DNA of 64,000 nucleotides from Lineolata rhizophorae (Eukaryota; Ascomycota; Dothideomycetes; Lineolatales; Lineolataceae), in assembly GCA_010093515.1 (NCBI GenBank), contig MU001706.1:7034-71033 (forward strand), in the 5' to 3' direction. The position numbers and the translations under genes were made by a program. This document shows positions 11,541-21,940 of this stretch, piece after piece (positions within the stretch are counted from its first letter, which is position 1; every line of letters begins with the position of its first letter). Below the pieces are notes generated by a model, which saw nothing but the letters and a program-made list of their open reading frames with translations, did no database searches and was not told the origin of the DNA.

Positions 11541-13139
11541 ATGTCTGCCTTCGCCCACGTCGTCGTGCGGACGGGCCGCACCGCTTTCCGCCTCCAGCCC
11601 ACCGTTAATCCCCTCCAGACAGCCCTCGGCCCATCCGGCACGAGGCGCGTTCTGGGCGCCGTGCGGACGTATGCCGCCGCCGTCTTTCAGCGTGACAAGC
11701 CCCACGTCAACATTGGTGCGTTGGATTGATGCGGTAGTCATGGCGTGGACAGATGGTCTGACCGAAAACTACGGCAACAGGTACCATCGGGCACGTCGAC
11801 CATGGCAAGGTTCGTCTTTCTCTCGTCTTCCTCTCGTCTTCAGCGCGGCTCGGGGGCTTCGTCTAGATCCAATTGGCCGAGAAGCGTCAACGCGGAAGCC
11901 TCGAGCGGTATACGACTGCTGGATGGCATTGCTAACAACGCTCGAAACTCATCAGACAACTCTGACCGCCGCCATCACCAAGCGGCAGGCCGAGAAGGGT
12001 TTTGGAAACTACCTCGAATACGCCAAGATTGACAAGGCTCCCGAGGAGCGTAAGCGTGGTATCACCATCTCGACGGCCCACATCGAGTACGAGACGGAAA
12101 ACCGCCACTACTCGCACGTCGACTGCCCCGGCCACGCCGATTACATCAAGAACATGATCACAGGCGCGGCCAGCATGGACGGCGCCATCATTGTTGTGGC
12201 AGCTACGGACGGCCAGATGCCTCAGACTCGGGAGCATCTGCTGCTCGCCCGCCAAGTTGGTGTTAAAAAGCTCGTCGTCTTCGTCAACAAGGTCGATACT
12301 ATTGAGGACAAGGAGATGCTGGAGCTCGTCGAGATGGAGATGCGTGAGCTTCTCAACTCGTATGGCTTTGAGGGTGACGAGACGCCCGTTGTTTTGGGCT
12401 CTGCGCTGTGCGCTCTCGAGAACAAGCAGCCCGATGTCGGTACGGAGAAGATCGATGAGCTCCTGAACGCCATCGATACCTGGATCCCGACTCCGAGCCG
12501 CGAGCTTGACAAGCCCTTCCTCATGTCCGTCGAGGAAATCTTCGCCATTGCGGGCCGTGGTACCGTCGTCTCAGGTCGGGTGGAGCGTGGCGTCCTTAAG
12601 CGCGATGCCGAGGTGGAAATCCTGGGCAAGCAGTCCACTCCGATCAAGACCAAGGTTACCGACATCGAGACTTTCAAGAAGAGCTGCGAAGAGAGCCGCG
12701 CTGGCGACAACTCAGGTCTTTTGCTGCGTGGCATCAAGCGATCCGACGTCCGCCGTGGCATGGTCGTCGCCAAGCCCGGCACCACCCGGGTCCACAAGAA
12801 GTTCCTTACCAGCTTGTACGTTCTCACTAAGGAAGAGGGCGGCCGCCATACCCCGTTCCACGAAAACTACCGTCCGCAGTTATACCTCCGGACTGCCGGT
12901 GAGTTTTACCTGATCCCGTAAACGCATACTACTAACGCTTTTAATAAGATGAGCCTTGCACCCTCACCTGGCCTGAGGGCACCGAAGACGCCGACGGCAA
13001 AGTTGTCATGCCCGGCGACAATGTCGAGATGGTCTGCGAGACGTTCCACCCTACTGTCCTGGAGGAAGGCCTGCGCTTCAACGTCCGTGAAGGTGGTCGC
13101 ACCGTCGCCACCGGTCTGGTCACTCGCATCCTGGAGTAG
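11541..13139 (+). CDS. TUF1: Mitochondrial translation elongation factor Tu
   Basis: Four exons, 11541-11715, 11781-11809, 11956-12898 and 12949-13139, give 445 aa. About 50 N-terminal residues ([20 protein letters not shown]...) form a mitochondrial presequence ending before [20 protein letters not shown]. GTPase motifs: P-loop GHVDHGKT at 62-69, switch I region [13 protein letters not shown]3 [13 protein letters not shown]4 NKVD and G5 SAL. Domains 2 and 3 follow, with [13 protein letters not shown] and the C-terminal [19 protein letters not shown]. It delivers aminoacyl-tRNA to the mitochondrial ribosome. The last intron carries a perfect TACTAAC branch point. The second exon is only 29 nt and holds most of the P-loop. 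The length matches fungal mitochondrial EF-Tu. Confidence 0.97.
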
Positions 13140-14325
13140 ACATCTCCAGAGCGTAGGCGAAGAGGTATAACGAGCAAAAGTTATCAACTCTCCCAAGCAG
13201 CACGATTACGGACGGTCGCGCTGTTTAATGTACATGTCCTGTGTATTACTGCTGCACTACTTGCCTCCTTACTTCTCTTCCCGCTCCAGCGTCATCCGTT
13301 CATCTTAACGCTCTCCACTCTCTGCCCCTGCGCACGCCTTCTTCACAACTGTGTCGTTTATCCAACCTGTACTCTCCCCATTTGAACTGTAATCTCATCC
13401 GCGGCGCGTGGAGGCTAGAGTTTGTGCGCCTGGTGGCATGGCTGGCGTCAGTGCAAAAGCAATTTTGCTGCTATGGGATAGAAGACTGTAGATATGAAGC
13501 GTCTTTGGCATCAAAATTTCTTTCCTGATGTGATGAACTCCTCATTTACTTAGTATACTGTATCGCTTAAAGCCTCGAAACGTTTCCTGGCCGGGCTCCG
13601 ACCAATTTCACGCATCACACTCGCCCGAACAATAGTGACATTAAGAGCATTTTTAGCCTATCTATTAACCTCGAGTCTGTAGGTAGAGCCATAGTTTAGG
13701 CATTGCCATGTTGGCCTAACCTAACCGCGATCATGCCCAGTGTCAGGAGGTAGCATTGAAAAAGTCTCCGCTTTTATTTGGAAATCAAGAGCAATGTCGG
13801 CCCGAACAGGATTGATTCTAGTACCAATCACGGATGATTGGTTCCTTCCGTTGCCTTAGAGAATTACGCTTGAAAATTATGACTGGATTAATTTTTGTTA
13901 CTTCGAAAACCGGTGAAAGCTACGCGATTTGAGTTTCGGCTATGTCCTGGCGTGTTCCACTTAGTTGCGCCGACTTGTCCCGATGTTCCAAGAGAAAAAG
14001 AAATGATTATCAAAGTATGCATGAAGAGGGGCCCGTTTCGATTCGCAGATTCGGGGGTTCTTTTGCGGTTCGCGTTCAAGAGCATCCACGGGGCATGGAA
14101 ACAAATTGGAGCAAAAAGTCGCTTTTGTCAGTTCGATCATGTCCCAAAGCGTCCGATCGGTCCGCAAGTTTTACAAAGTGGGACACAACCCCGCCTATGA
14201 TGAACTCGAGGATTGTGGGGTTGTATGGAAAGCTTAAGCTCCTAAAGTCCTAGGCGTTGCGCCGGCTGCTTAGAAAACGGTGCAAATATTCGTACACAGC
14301 AACTGTCAATTCTAGAGTCGGGCCG
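13140..14325. other. Gene-free interval (convergent 3' regions)
   Basis: This holds the 3' untranslated region of TUF1 and the 3' side of the minus-strand gene at 14326-16314. It is more AT-rich than the flanking genes. No domain text is seen in the small frames at 13888-14253. Confidence 0.5.
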
Positions 14326-16314
14326 CTAATACGCGGAATCGATCTTTGCGTAGTTGCGCTTTGACTTCGGAATGATCCAGTAGTCGATTGTACGCGGGTT
14401 TTCGCAAGCACGAATCGACGACGGGAGAGGTAGGAGGATACGGCTATGGCTACGATTTCCCGTGGAAAGAACGCAGGGCCGGCCATGTTTAACGCACGCC
14501 ACACAGGCGGCCTTGCTGCCGTCGGACGTGCTCCACAAAGACGGGTTCGAGTGGAGGCGCTGGAACACGCAGCCTCCGGTCGGGGGAAGATTGACGATGT
14601 CGTCCCAAGAGACTCCATTAAACGTGTTAATTAGGAGATACCGAAAATAGGCCATGTCATTGAGAAGGCGTGCGTCCCCAACGATCCCATTCAAATAGAC
14701 CGCGGTGACCCAGGGCGCAACATTACCCAAATTTGTTCCAGTGCGAGGTTCAGTCCGTTGAGCATTTGAAATAGCATCGATAGCACTCTCTTTCTTGAAC
14801 AGGCTCCAGACGGACGGAGCCTGTGAGGGCGTGCTGACAGTGCCCTCCATCTGAGGCTGTGTGTTAGGGATCTGACTCACACACTCAGTAGTTCGAGCCG
14901 TGGGGTTGGCAACTGCTTTGGGTGGACAAACAGTCGGTGTAGGCTTGATATACTCTGCCGCAGGGCGGCTTAAAACCTTGGCGTCTTCCGAAGGCGGCGG
15001 GAAGTCCGCGGCAAGTCCATCCTTGTAAGAAACAACCGTGCCGTCGAGGTTCGAATGAGCAGACCGACCGGCGGCATTCCAGGAGGCCCGAGCAAGATCC
15101 CACTGCTTCTTCTTCAGAATGGTGTATTCGGATCTCAGCCAGGCCATCCGCCGTGTTATATCCGCCATGGTAGTGAGTTCATTGGTCGCCATTTTAGCCT
15201 GCTCAATGCGGTCCCGATGGAGTCGCAAGGCGGCTTCGTACTGCTCTCTAGACGTACCAAGCTGGTCCTCGAGCGACTTGATTCTGTCCATCAATTTGGC
15301 AACTTGGTCCTCAGAACGCCAAGCGCTCTGCTCAATTTCCAGCTCGCGGATGCGGTTCTTCGACTGCTCAACCTGTTTGTTCGACGCCCAGAGCCGCTGG
15401 CGCAGCTGCGCGTTATTATGCTCCACGAGCGACTTTTGCGTTTCGAGATTTTTGTAGTCCTTCATGAGTTGGTAGTCACCCTTGAATGCCTTGGCAATCA
15501 TAGCAGCGTTGTAATAATGGACGTTGCGTCGATAGATCTGCGCAGCCATCGCGTCTTGCGAGGTTGACGCCGCATCAAGCCTGGACGAAGCCGCATTCCT
15601 ATCATTGTCTCCAGGCCGGCTGCGTGAAACTTTCGTGCGATCATTGACAGACGACGCTGCTTGATTTGTGGCCACGACAGCGGGTTTGGGATCCGGGGCC
15701 GCGAGATAGACCACCGGCTTCTTGGCTACGCCCTCCGGTGCACGCGTAACAGCGTTCCCAACGTGGCCGCTTGCCCCCAACACGGTTTCGTCTCGTACCG
15801 CTAACATGTTCTCGCCCACGCCGGCACCCCTCGACTCGAGGCGATGGCGAGCACGGTTCCCGTCAGTGATGCGGGTGGGAACGCCTCCAGAAGAATCAGA
15901 CGCGAAATGCTCCAGCTCCGCAAGTTCACGCATCGCGGAGCCACCGTCTTGGCGATCGAGCGATGACAACGAGCTGGAAATGGCCGTTTCACATGGTGGA
16001 GAAAACACGTTGGAATTCATGTCGACCTCCGCCACAGGCAAGTCAAGAAGGTGACAGAGCCCGTTTCTTGCCGCCATGGTTGGATCGCGTGGATGGTAAC
16101 AGCGACAGCGACTGCAGCAGTGTTCTATATCGATAGCTCCGGAAGGCTCGATAACACAGCAGCTTGCTAAGCCAAAGGGAACCCGAAACCTGTTCCTATG
16201 GCCGTAGGTGTAACGAAGGCGATAGTTCTGGAATGGACGATAATGTAGCAGCGTGCTAGGTTCTGGACTAGAGCTGAGCTGCTCGCTGCGGTTATACTCT
16301 GATGTAGCTTCCAA
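14326..16314 (-). CDS. Coiled-coil protein with Cys-rich ends, function unknown
   Basis: A single uninterrupted frame gives 662 aa from ATG 16314; a second ATG at 16077 (residue 80) would give 583 aa. I do not recognise a characterised family. Visible features: a Cys/His cluster near residues 66-73 (CCSRCRCYH), a long coiled coil at roughly 280-400 (YKNLETQKSLVEHNNAQLRQ, IRELEIEQSAW, KSLEDQLGTSREQYEAALRL), a low-complexity linker, and a C-terminal block. That block has CVACVKHGRPC, which is similar to half of a Zn2Cys6 cluster (CxxC-x6-C), plus WDDIVNLPPTGGCVF. The C-terminal half-cluster with preceding coiled coil is often seen in unclassified fungal proteins. A nuclear or DNA-associated role is conceivable but not shown. 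The long open frame with no introns and biased composition supports a real gene. Confidence 0.65.
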   Translation of the reverse strand: MEATSEYNRSEQLSSSPEPSTLLHYRPFQNYRLRYTYGHRNRFRVPFGLASCCVIEPSGAIDIEHCCSRCRCYHPRDPTMAARNGLCHLLDLPVAEVDMNSNVFSPPCETAISSSLSSLDRQDGGSAMRELAELEHFASDSSGGVPTRITDGNRARHRLESRGAGVGENMLAVRDETVLGASGHVGNAVTRAPEGVAKKPVVYLAAPDPKPAVVATNQAASSVNDRTKVSRSRPGDNDRNAASSRLDAASTSQDAMAAQIYRRNVHYYNAAMIAKAFKGDYQLMKDYKNLETQKSLVEHNNAQLRQRLWASNKQVEQSKNRIRELEIEQSAWRSEDQVAKLMDRIKSLEDQLGTSREQYEAALRLHRDRIEQAKMATNELTTMADITRRMAWLRSEYTILKKKQWDLARASWNAAGRSAHSNLDGTVVSYKDGLAADFPPPSEDAKVLSRPAAEYIKPTPTVCPPKAVANPTARTTECVSQIPNTQPQMEGTVSTPSQAPSVWSLFKKESAIDAISNAQRTEPRTGTNLGNVAPWVTAVYLNGIVGDARLLNDMAYFRYLLINTFNGVSWDDIVNLPPTGGCVFQRLHSNPSLWSTSDGSKAACVACVKHGRPCVLSTGNRSHSRILLPLPSSIRACENPRTIDYWIIPKSKRNYAKIDSAY

Positions 16315-17321
16315 CCATCCAAGAGATGAACGGAGGATGAGGATTGCGGAAAGGTAGAGGTTTCTAGCCCACCAGGAAATCTCTTTTGAATGGCCATTCT
16401 CGCCTGCTCGGCTTCGATTTTTGCCGACCTTTACGTGGTGAATTGGTCCCGGAGCTTGGGTAGTTGAGGCTAGGTGAAGTGGAGCGAAGCGAAGCGATTG
16501 TGAATCCCTTCACAGGTGTTGACCTATGGTCAACGCAACACGCTGTCCCGCATGATAGTCGCATGCACCATTATCCCCTTGACCGAAGCTGAAGTCTAGA
16601 GAATCTGTTCTGTAAACCTACATAATAATTCAAGCACACAGCAGACGTTGCGGGATGTACTGCGCGCCATGGTGAATCACGAAACCTCAGCCGCAGCTGG
16701 CCGAGTGCGGAGACATGAGTAAAGCTAGACTTTCTTTCTCTTCCTTGCTTGACATTCATCGCGGCGGGCCCTGTCCTTCGCGGTCGTGAACGCCGATGTC
16801 AAAGTCGCGTCTGACGTCGAAGCAGCAGCGTACGGCACGGGATAGGAGGGTTTAGGCCTAGATGCTAGCGGCCGGCAGCCGGCGGCTGAATCATCGGCCC
16901 CTACCCTTTGTCAGCACCCAATCGAACCCCAGCGTATGCGCCCTCGACAGGGATTTCAATGCTCCACTAGGCCGCCGCAAGCGTCCGGGCCCATGGAACC
17001 TCTAAATGCACCGCAAATTCTACATACGTAGTACGTGCGGGCCGGCGGGTGCCGGCAGGCGCCGCGGCTGTTCTGCGGCCGTACGGCGCTGGAGTACAGC
17101 AATGCCTCTGTTCCAAGCAACCATCTGGCAGTGAAGTATGGACCACAGTCTTCGATTGCTTCACCGCGTTCCACAATCTCAGGCCTTCTCCCCCACACTC
17201 CTCTTTTGCTCTTCATTCTGCTCTGCTCGGACTTGCGCATTTCCTCTGTCCTCCCAGATCGGCCTAACGACCCAGACGAGCCAGATTCTTCTAGACACGC
17301 ACTGTTCGACACATTGCCAGC
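16315..17321. promoter_or_regulatory. Divergent intergenic region (promoters)
   Basis: About 1 kb between the coiled-coil gene (minus) and the transporter (plus). It contains a TACGTAGTACGT segment near 17024-17036 and a pyrimidine-rich stretch before the ATG at 17322, but no other motif I can name. Confidence 0.4.
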
Positions 17322-20300
17322 ATGACCTCTTCGGACGAGGCGAGCGGCGACTTCCTTGCCCAGGCAAAGCCTGAAGAGTCGCCCAATGCAATAGACAAGC
17401 AGAATGACGAGACACCGCCTGGACGAGCCAGCCTTCTAAAGTGGTTATGGACCAAATTGGATTTGGACATTGGGACTCTTTTGATGATGTTCAAGTATGT
17501 TCGAGAACTCACGGCCTGCAATTCCTCCTCCTAACCATGTCCCTGTTCAACCCAGGGGAGCGATTGCCCCGACGATTGCCGTTGCAATGTAGGTCTCCAA
17601 ATTCAATCTCCAGTGACATCACTTACGAAGGCCGTCCAGAATTCAAGCCAGAGACGTCGCGACTGTCTACTCTACGCTTGGGTTTTTAGTCGCCGTCATC
17701 GCCACTCTGGGCTTGCCCATCATACCTCGAGCGAAATTTATCCAAATCATGATTTTCAACATTCTTGCCACCTGCCTTGCTGCCGCGACGATGTCTCTGG
17801 CGTTGTTCACTGCTGTTCGAGCAAGGCATCCCCTTCCAGCCACCCAAAGCCCTCCTCCCGGGACCCCTCCTCCTCAGCCCTATGATTCGTCGGCAGCGGC
17901 TGTCTGCGCGGTATGGTTCGCTCTCAACGTCTACATTGTCAACGCCCTGAGAGCAAAATTCCCGCAATTTGTAATCCCGGCCATCATCTACAGCATTTTC
18001 GTGTCCATCACCATGAGTTATGGCCCGCATTTGCCAACGTGGAAATCGGCAGACATTCTCCTGCGCAAGACGCTCGAGTCATTTCTCACGGGCCTCGCTA
18101 TTGCCACCGGAGTTGCGTTCGTCGTTGTTCCGGTGTCATGTCGTAAAGTGGTGTTCATGACCTTGGCGAAATACATGGCCGAGCTCAGGGCTATGTTGGG
18201 GGCTCATGGCGAGTACTTCACGGCCATGGAGACGGCGGACGTGTTCAAACGTTGTTCCAAGGAGGTCGATCAGACGAGATGCAAGTCTCCCGAGGCATTT
18301 CGGTTGAAGGCGTCTGCTGCTCGTCTTACCTCGCTTCACGGCAAGCTCCATAGTGACCTACCATTTGCAAAACGAGAGGTGGCGTGGGGAAAAATCAGTC
18401 CTGAAGATTTCAACGAAGTATCGCGACTTCTCCGTGGTGTTCTGATACCTATTACCGGACTAGCATCTGTAATCGATATTTTCGACCGCATTGCTAGTGC
18501 ATACAATAATGAGGGCGGCTGGCCGGACATCAATCATGAGAACGCCGATCCAGACATTATCAAACGAGATGCAACTCAGGACTGGAATTCCATCATGTCT
18601 ACCGTCAACCACAAGTTTCAATCTATCCTTGAAGTTATGGATGAGGGGGTGCAGCATGTTATGATTACATTTAGCTTGGCAAAGCCCCAAGAAGAGACCA
18701 AAAAGAAGAAAAAGATGAGAACTACAAACGGGGACAATAGACGAAGAGAGCAAAGGCCGAATGTTGAGGGCCAGAAGGACGTCGAACGGGACGCTAAGAA
18801 CACGAGCCCTGGCGAAGAAGGTTTCGCCGCCTACATGGAAGAGAAGTGCAAAACTTTCGACCAAGGCAAGGAATGTGCATTGCGATCCTGGTGCCAGAGC
18901 AAGGGGATCGAGTTATCTCCTCAATTTTTTGACGATCCTACACATGAGCGCGAATTCACGATGTCAAACGAAGCTAGGAATCGACACCGGGCATACAAAT
19001 TCAAAAACCAACGCCAATTACACCTTTTGCTTTACGTATTCCTTCCAATACTACCTTGTTTCCCATCTTCGTCTGAGCTGACGGTTTGATAGATGGAGTA
19101 CTTGTTATATCGTGCCAGCCTTGCGATTCTTGCCATGGTAAAGTTCGCAGACGCCAAGAAATCCAGCGGCCAGCTGTCTCGCAATCGGCTTATCACACCT
19201 GGATACCGGCGCATACGGAAGTGCATTGACCGCATGTTTAAGACCGAAGATGTGGCACTTGATCAAGACCGTTTTATGGGTGACATAGATGGTGGGAACA
19301 ACACCTTATGGTTGGGAGAAGCGTATCGGCCACGGAAGGACCCGGAGCACCTACCTCCAACAAATGCAATTGAAAGAGCGGGTAACATGCTGCGGGCAAT
19401 GCCGCGTTTCTTGCGGTCTCCAGAGTCCATGTTCGGACTGCGAGTTGCTTGCGCTACCATGTCGGTTGCTATCATCGGATATGTACGTCAGACGCATCAT
19501 TTCTTTATCCATCAACGATTTGTTTGGGCGATTATCATGGTGGTCATCAGCATGTCCCCCACTGCGGGCGACAGCATTTCAGGCTATGCGTTGCGCCTTG
19601 GCGGCACAGCAATTGCGGCCGTTGCCTGCTATCCAATTTGGTACATTCCGGACGGCCACACCGCTGGTGTCATTGTCGTCATGGCTATATTCATTGCAAT
19701 CGGGTTCTACGTCCTTCTAAAGCAACCCGATCTTATCGTGGCCGGTGTTGTTAGCATTGTTACGACCATTCTTATCATCGGCTATGAGCTCGAAGTACGG
19801 AAGATTGGCAGGGCCGTCGCTGAATCAAACGGGCAACCATACTATGAAATCTACCTCCTTGCTCCATATCGTTTGGCAACTGTCCTTGGGGGCCTCACCG
19901 TTGCATTCATATGGACCATCTTCCCGTATCCAGTTTCTGAGCATTCTGCTCTCAGAGAACGCCTAGGTGCCTCGCTTTACCTCCTCGCGAATTTCTACTC
20001 GATCGTGCACGAAACGTTACGTGCCCGAATAAAGGGTCACGATATAGATGTCAACAAGGATTCGGTTGAGGGGAAGCAACTTGAAAAATCACGTCACTCG
20101 GTCTTTGCGAAGCAGGTCTTGCTCCTCGACGCTTTGCGGACCTCATCTAGAAATCTGAAGTGGGAGATTCAAGTAGGGGGCAAGTTTCCGAAAGAACAGT
20201 ATGATTCCATCATTCAATGTGTGCAAAAGTAAGACATCCTCTTCAATTAATACTGCCTGTGTTTGAGGATTCCGTATATTAATTGATTCACGTTGCAGCA

Positions 20301-20856
20301 TTCTCAATTTCTCAAGCCTCATCGGCTACGCATCCCAGACGTACACCCGCTCATCAGATCAGGCAGACAATGAGTGGTTTAATGGTTTCCAGAACATGCT
20401 CGTCTCTGCGAGACTGACTTCGCATGAAGTTACATCCATCTTGTCACTTCTCTCGGCAAGCATCGTAAATGGGCAGCCACTTCCACCATACCTGAACCCA
20501 CCAAGGCCGTATCAATTATATGAAACACTGGCAGCTCTAAACAATGATATTTTGAGCATACGTCACATTGCAGAGCCGGGATATGCAGCCTTTGCTGTGG
20601 TTCAAATATCCTCGAGATGCATTATTGCAGATTTGGATGCGCTCCTCAAGTAAGTGGTAAAGTACTTTGGTGTTCTTCTACTTTGACTCTAAAAATCCCT
20701 TTCCTAGCCCTCTTTTACTGACAGAGCTACAGGATGGTCAGAGAGTTAGTCGGCGAGCTTGACTTTTCATTCCGTTCAATTACTGTGTCAGATAGCAACA
20801 GCAGCTCGAATGATGCATTGTGGAAGAGGGAAGACAGTAGAGAAAAGAAGGATTAG
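17322..20856 (+). CDS. ER-type 6TM/DUF2421 aromatic acid exporter-like transporter
   Basis: Six exons, 17322-17494, 17556-17588, 17640-19035, 19093-20228, 20299-20649 and 20733-20856, give 1070 aa; all junctions keep frame. The layout is that of the fungal family with a putative ER transporter 6TM N-terminal domain, a central hydrophilic part and a second 6TM (FUSC/ArAE-like) block followed by DUF2421. First membrane block: QARDVATVYSTLGFLVAVIA through FVSITMSYGP and LTGLAIATGVAFVVVPVSCR. The middle contains a Lys/Arg-rich linker near KKKKKMRTTNGDNRR. Second block: FGLRVACATMSVAIIGYVRQ, FVWAIIMVVISMSPTAGDSI, and LGGLTVAFIWTIFPYPVSEH. The C-terminal domain has SSLIGYASQTYTRSS and PPRPYQLYETL. 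These proteins resemble aromatic acid exporters and yeast/Schizosaccharomyces Bre4-like proteins; the substrate is unknown. Confidence 0.88.
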
Positions 20857-21420
20857 GAGTCTGTGCATGCGCTGCCTTAGAGCTGAACACCGATTGGTTG
20901 GCAGTGGCAAATGGTGGATCTTGTTGAGTGAATCCGTTTAACAATGCATGCGCCTTCATGGTTAATGTGGAAGAATGAATTCGGACACGGTCTGAGGGGT
21001 TATACTAGGACAGTGTGTCGTATGTATTGGATGTGTTTGCCTACCTCTGAACAATGTAGAACAATGTAACTGGAAAGTATCTGTTTCAAATTGACTTGCA
21101 ATTCATGCATCCTTTGCATCACTTTCAGCATGGGAGGTGCTGCTTTGCTTGTTCTTTTAGATTCACCTGCGGGATGTGCTCACTCTTTACTCTGCAAAGT
21201 AAAGTTGATCTAAGGACGTCCATATGTGTCGCCAATTTTTGGAGACGAAGACGCTGCACATCCTCTACCTCTCACTTAGCAGCCGCGGCAACGTTCGACA
21301 ATTGAGAATCTACCACCGAGCTTGATTTGATAAATAGTTCAAAAGGTGCGATTTATCAATACACTGTATAGGCTTTTAAGTACACCAATTCCTAACAGAT
21401 TTCTAGAGGTAGCGGCTGCT
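20857..21420. other. Gene-free interval
   Basis: 3' untranslated region of the transporter and the promoter of the small gene at 21421. No motif or further coding region is recognised. An ATG at 21346 lies in frame with 21421, but the extra 25 residues look like leader sequence. Confidence 0.4.
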
Positions 21421-21768
21421 ATGAGTCAACGCGGAAACAGTGCTGCACAGCAGCCTTCGTCAGACGCGGATCGTTCATGTGGATCTAAGTCTCAGGACGT
21501 TAACAAACCGGTCCGAACCCCATGTAATTCAAAGGATAGCCAGCAAAACCGCGCCGAAATAACTGACGCCATGGAAGACGTGCCACTTACCGCCGACAAG
21601 CACGACTCGAAAGACGCAAACAGGGCCAATGACGACTCCGGTCTGGACGATTGGCAGGTTGTTGATGCAAAGGGCACGAGGTATATCCGCTATGGTCGTG
21701 CCGATGGGCGTGTGGACCAATCGGCCTTGGAGAAGGCGCGCAATACAGTTGACAGATTCCTTCGGTAG
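21421..21768 (+). CDS. Small hydrophilic protein, unknown
   Basis: A 115-aa frame from MSQRGNSAAQQPSSDADR to NTVDRFLR. The first two thirds is polar and probably disordered (Ser, Asp, Lys, Asn). The C-terminal third (GLDDWQVVDAKGTRYIRYGR, then LEKARNTVDRFL) is better ordered and has an amphipathic helix at the end. I do not recognise the family. The codon pattern and an ATG in good context support a real gene, and the next gene downstream (ELG1) is convergent with its stop at 21941. Confidence 0.5.
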   Translation: MSQRGNSAAQQPSSDADRSCGSKSQDVNKPVRTPCNSKDSQQNRAEITDAMEDVPLTADKHDSKDANRANDDSGLDDWQVVDAKGTRYIRYGRADGRVDQSALEKARNTVDRFLR

Positions 21769-21940
21769 ACTGCTAGAATGGTCACTCTACTATAGCTCGT
21801 CAGAGACTTGGTTAGTTAGAAACTTCGAAATGAATTACGGCGACGATCGCCTATAAATCTATGGAGCATGGGCTCTGTCGGACATTCGAACTCCGTAGAT
21901 TGTGCAAAGTGATACAACACATTGTTTGCTAGGACCTCAA

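Noticed and set aside
10872-11741. A 289-codon minus-strand frame and a 274-codon plus-strand frame across the EHD3/TUF1 promoter.
   Set aside because: Both are read-through of real first exons into the promoter; splice signals and conserved text put the true starts at 11072 and 11541.
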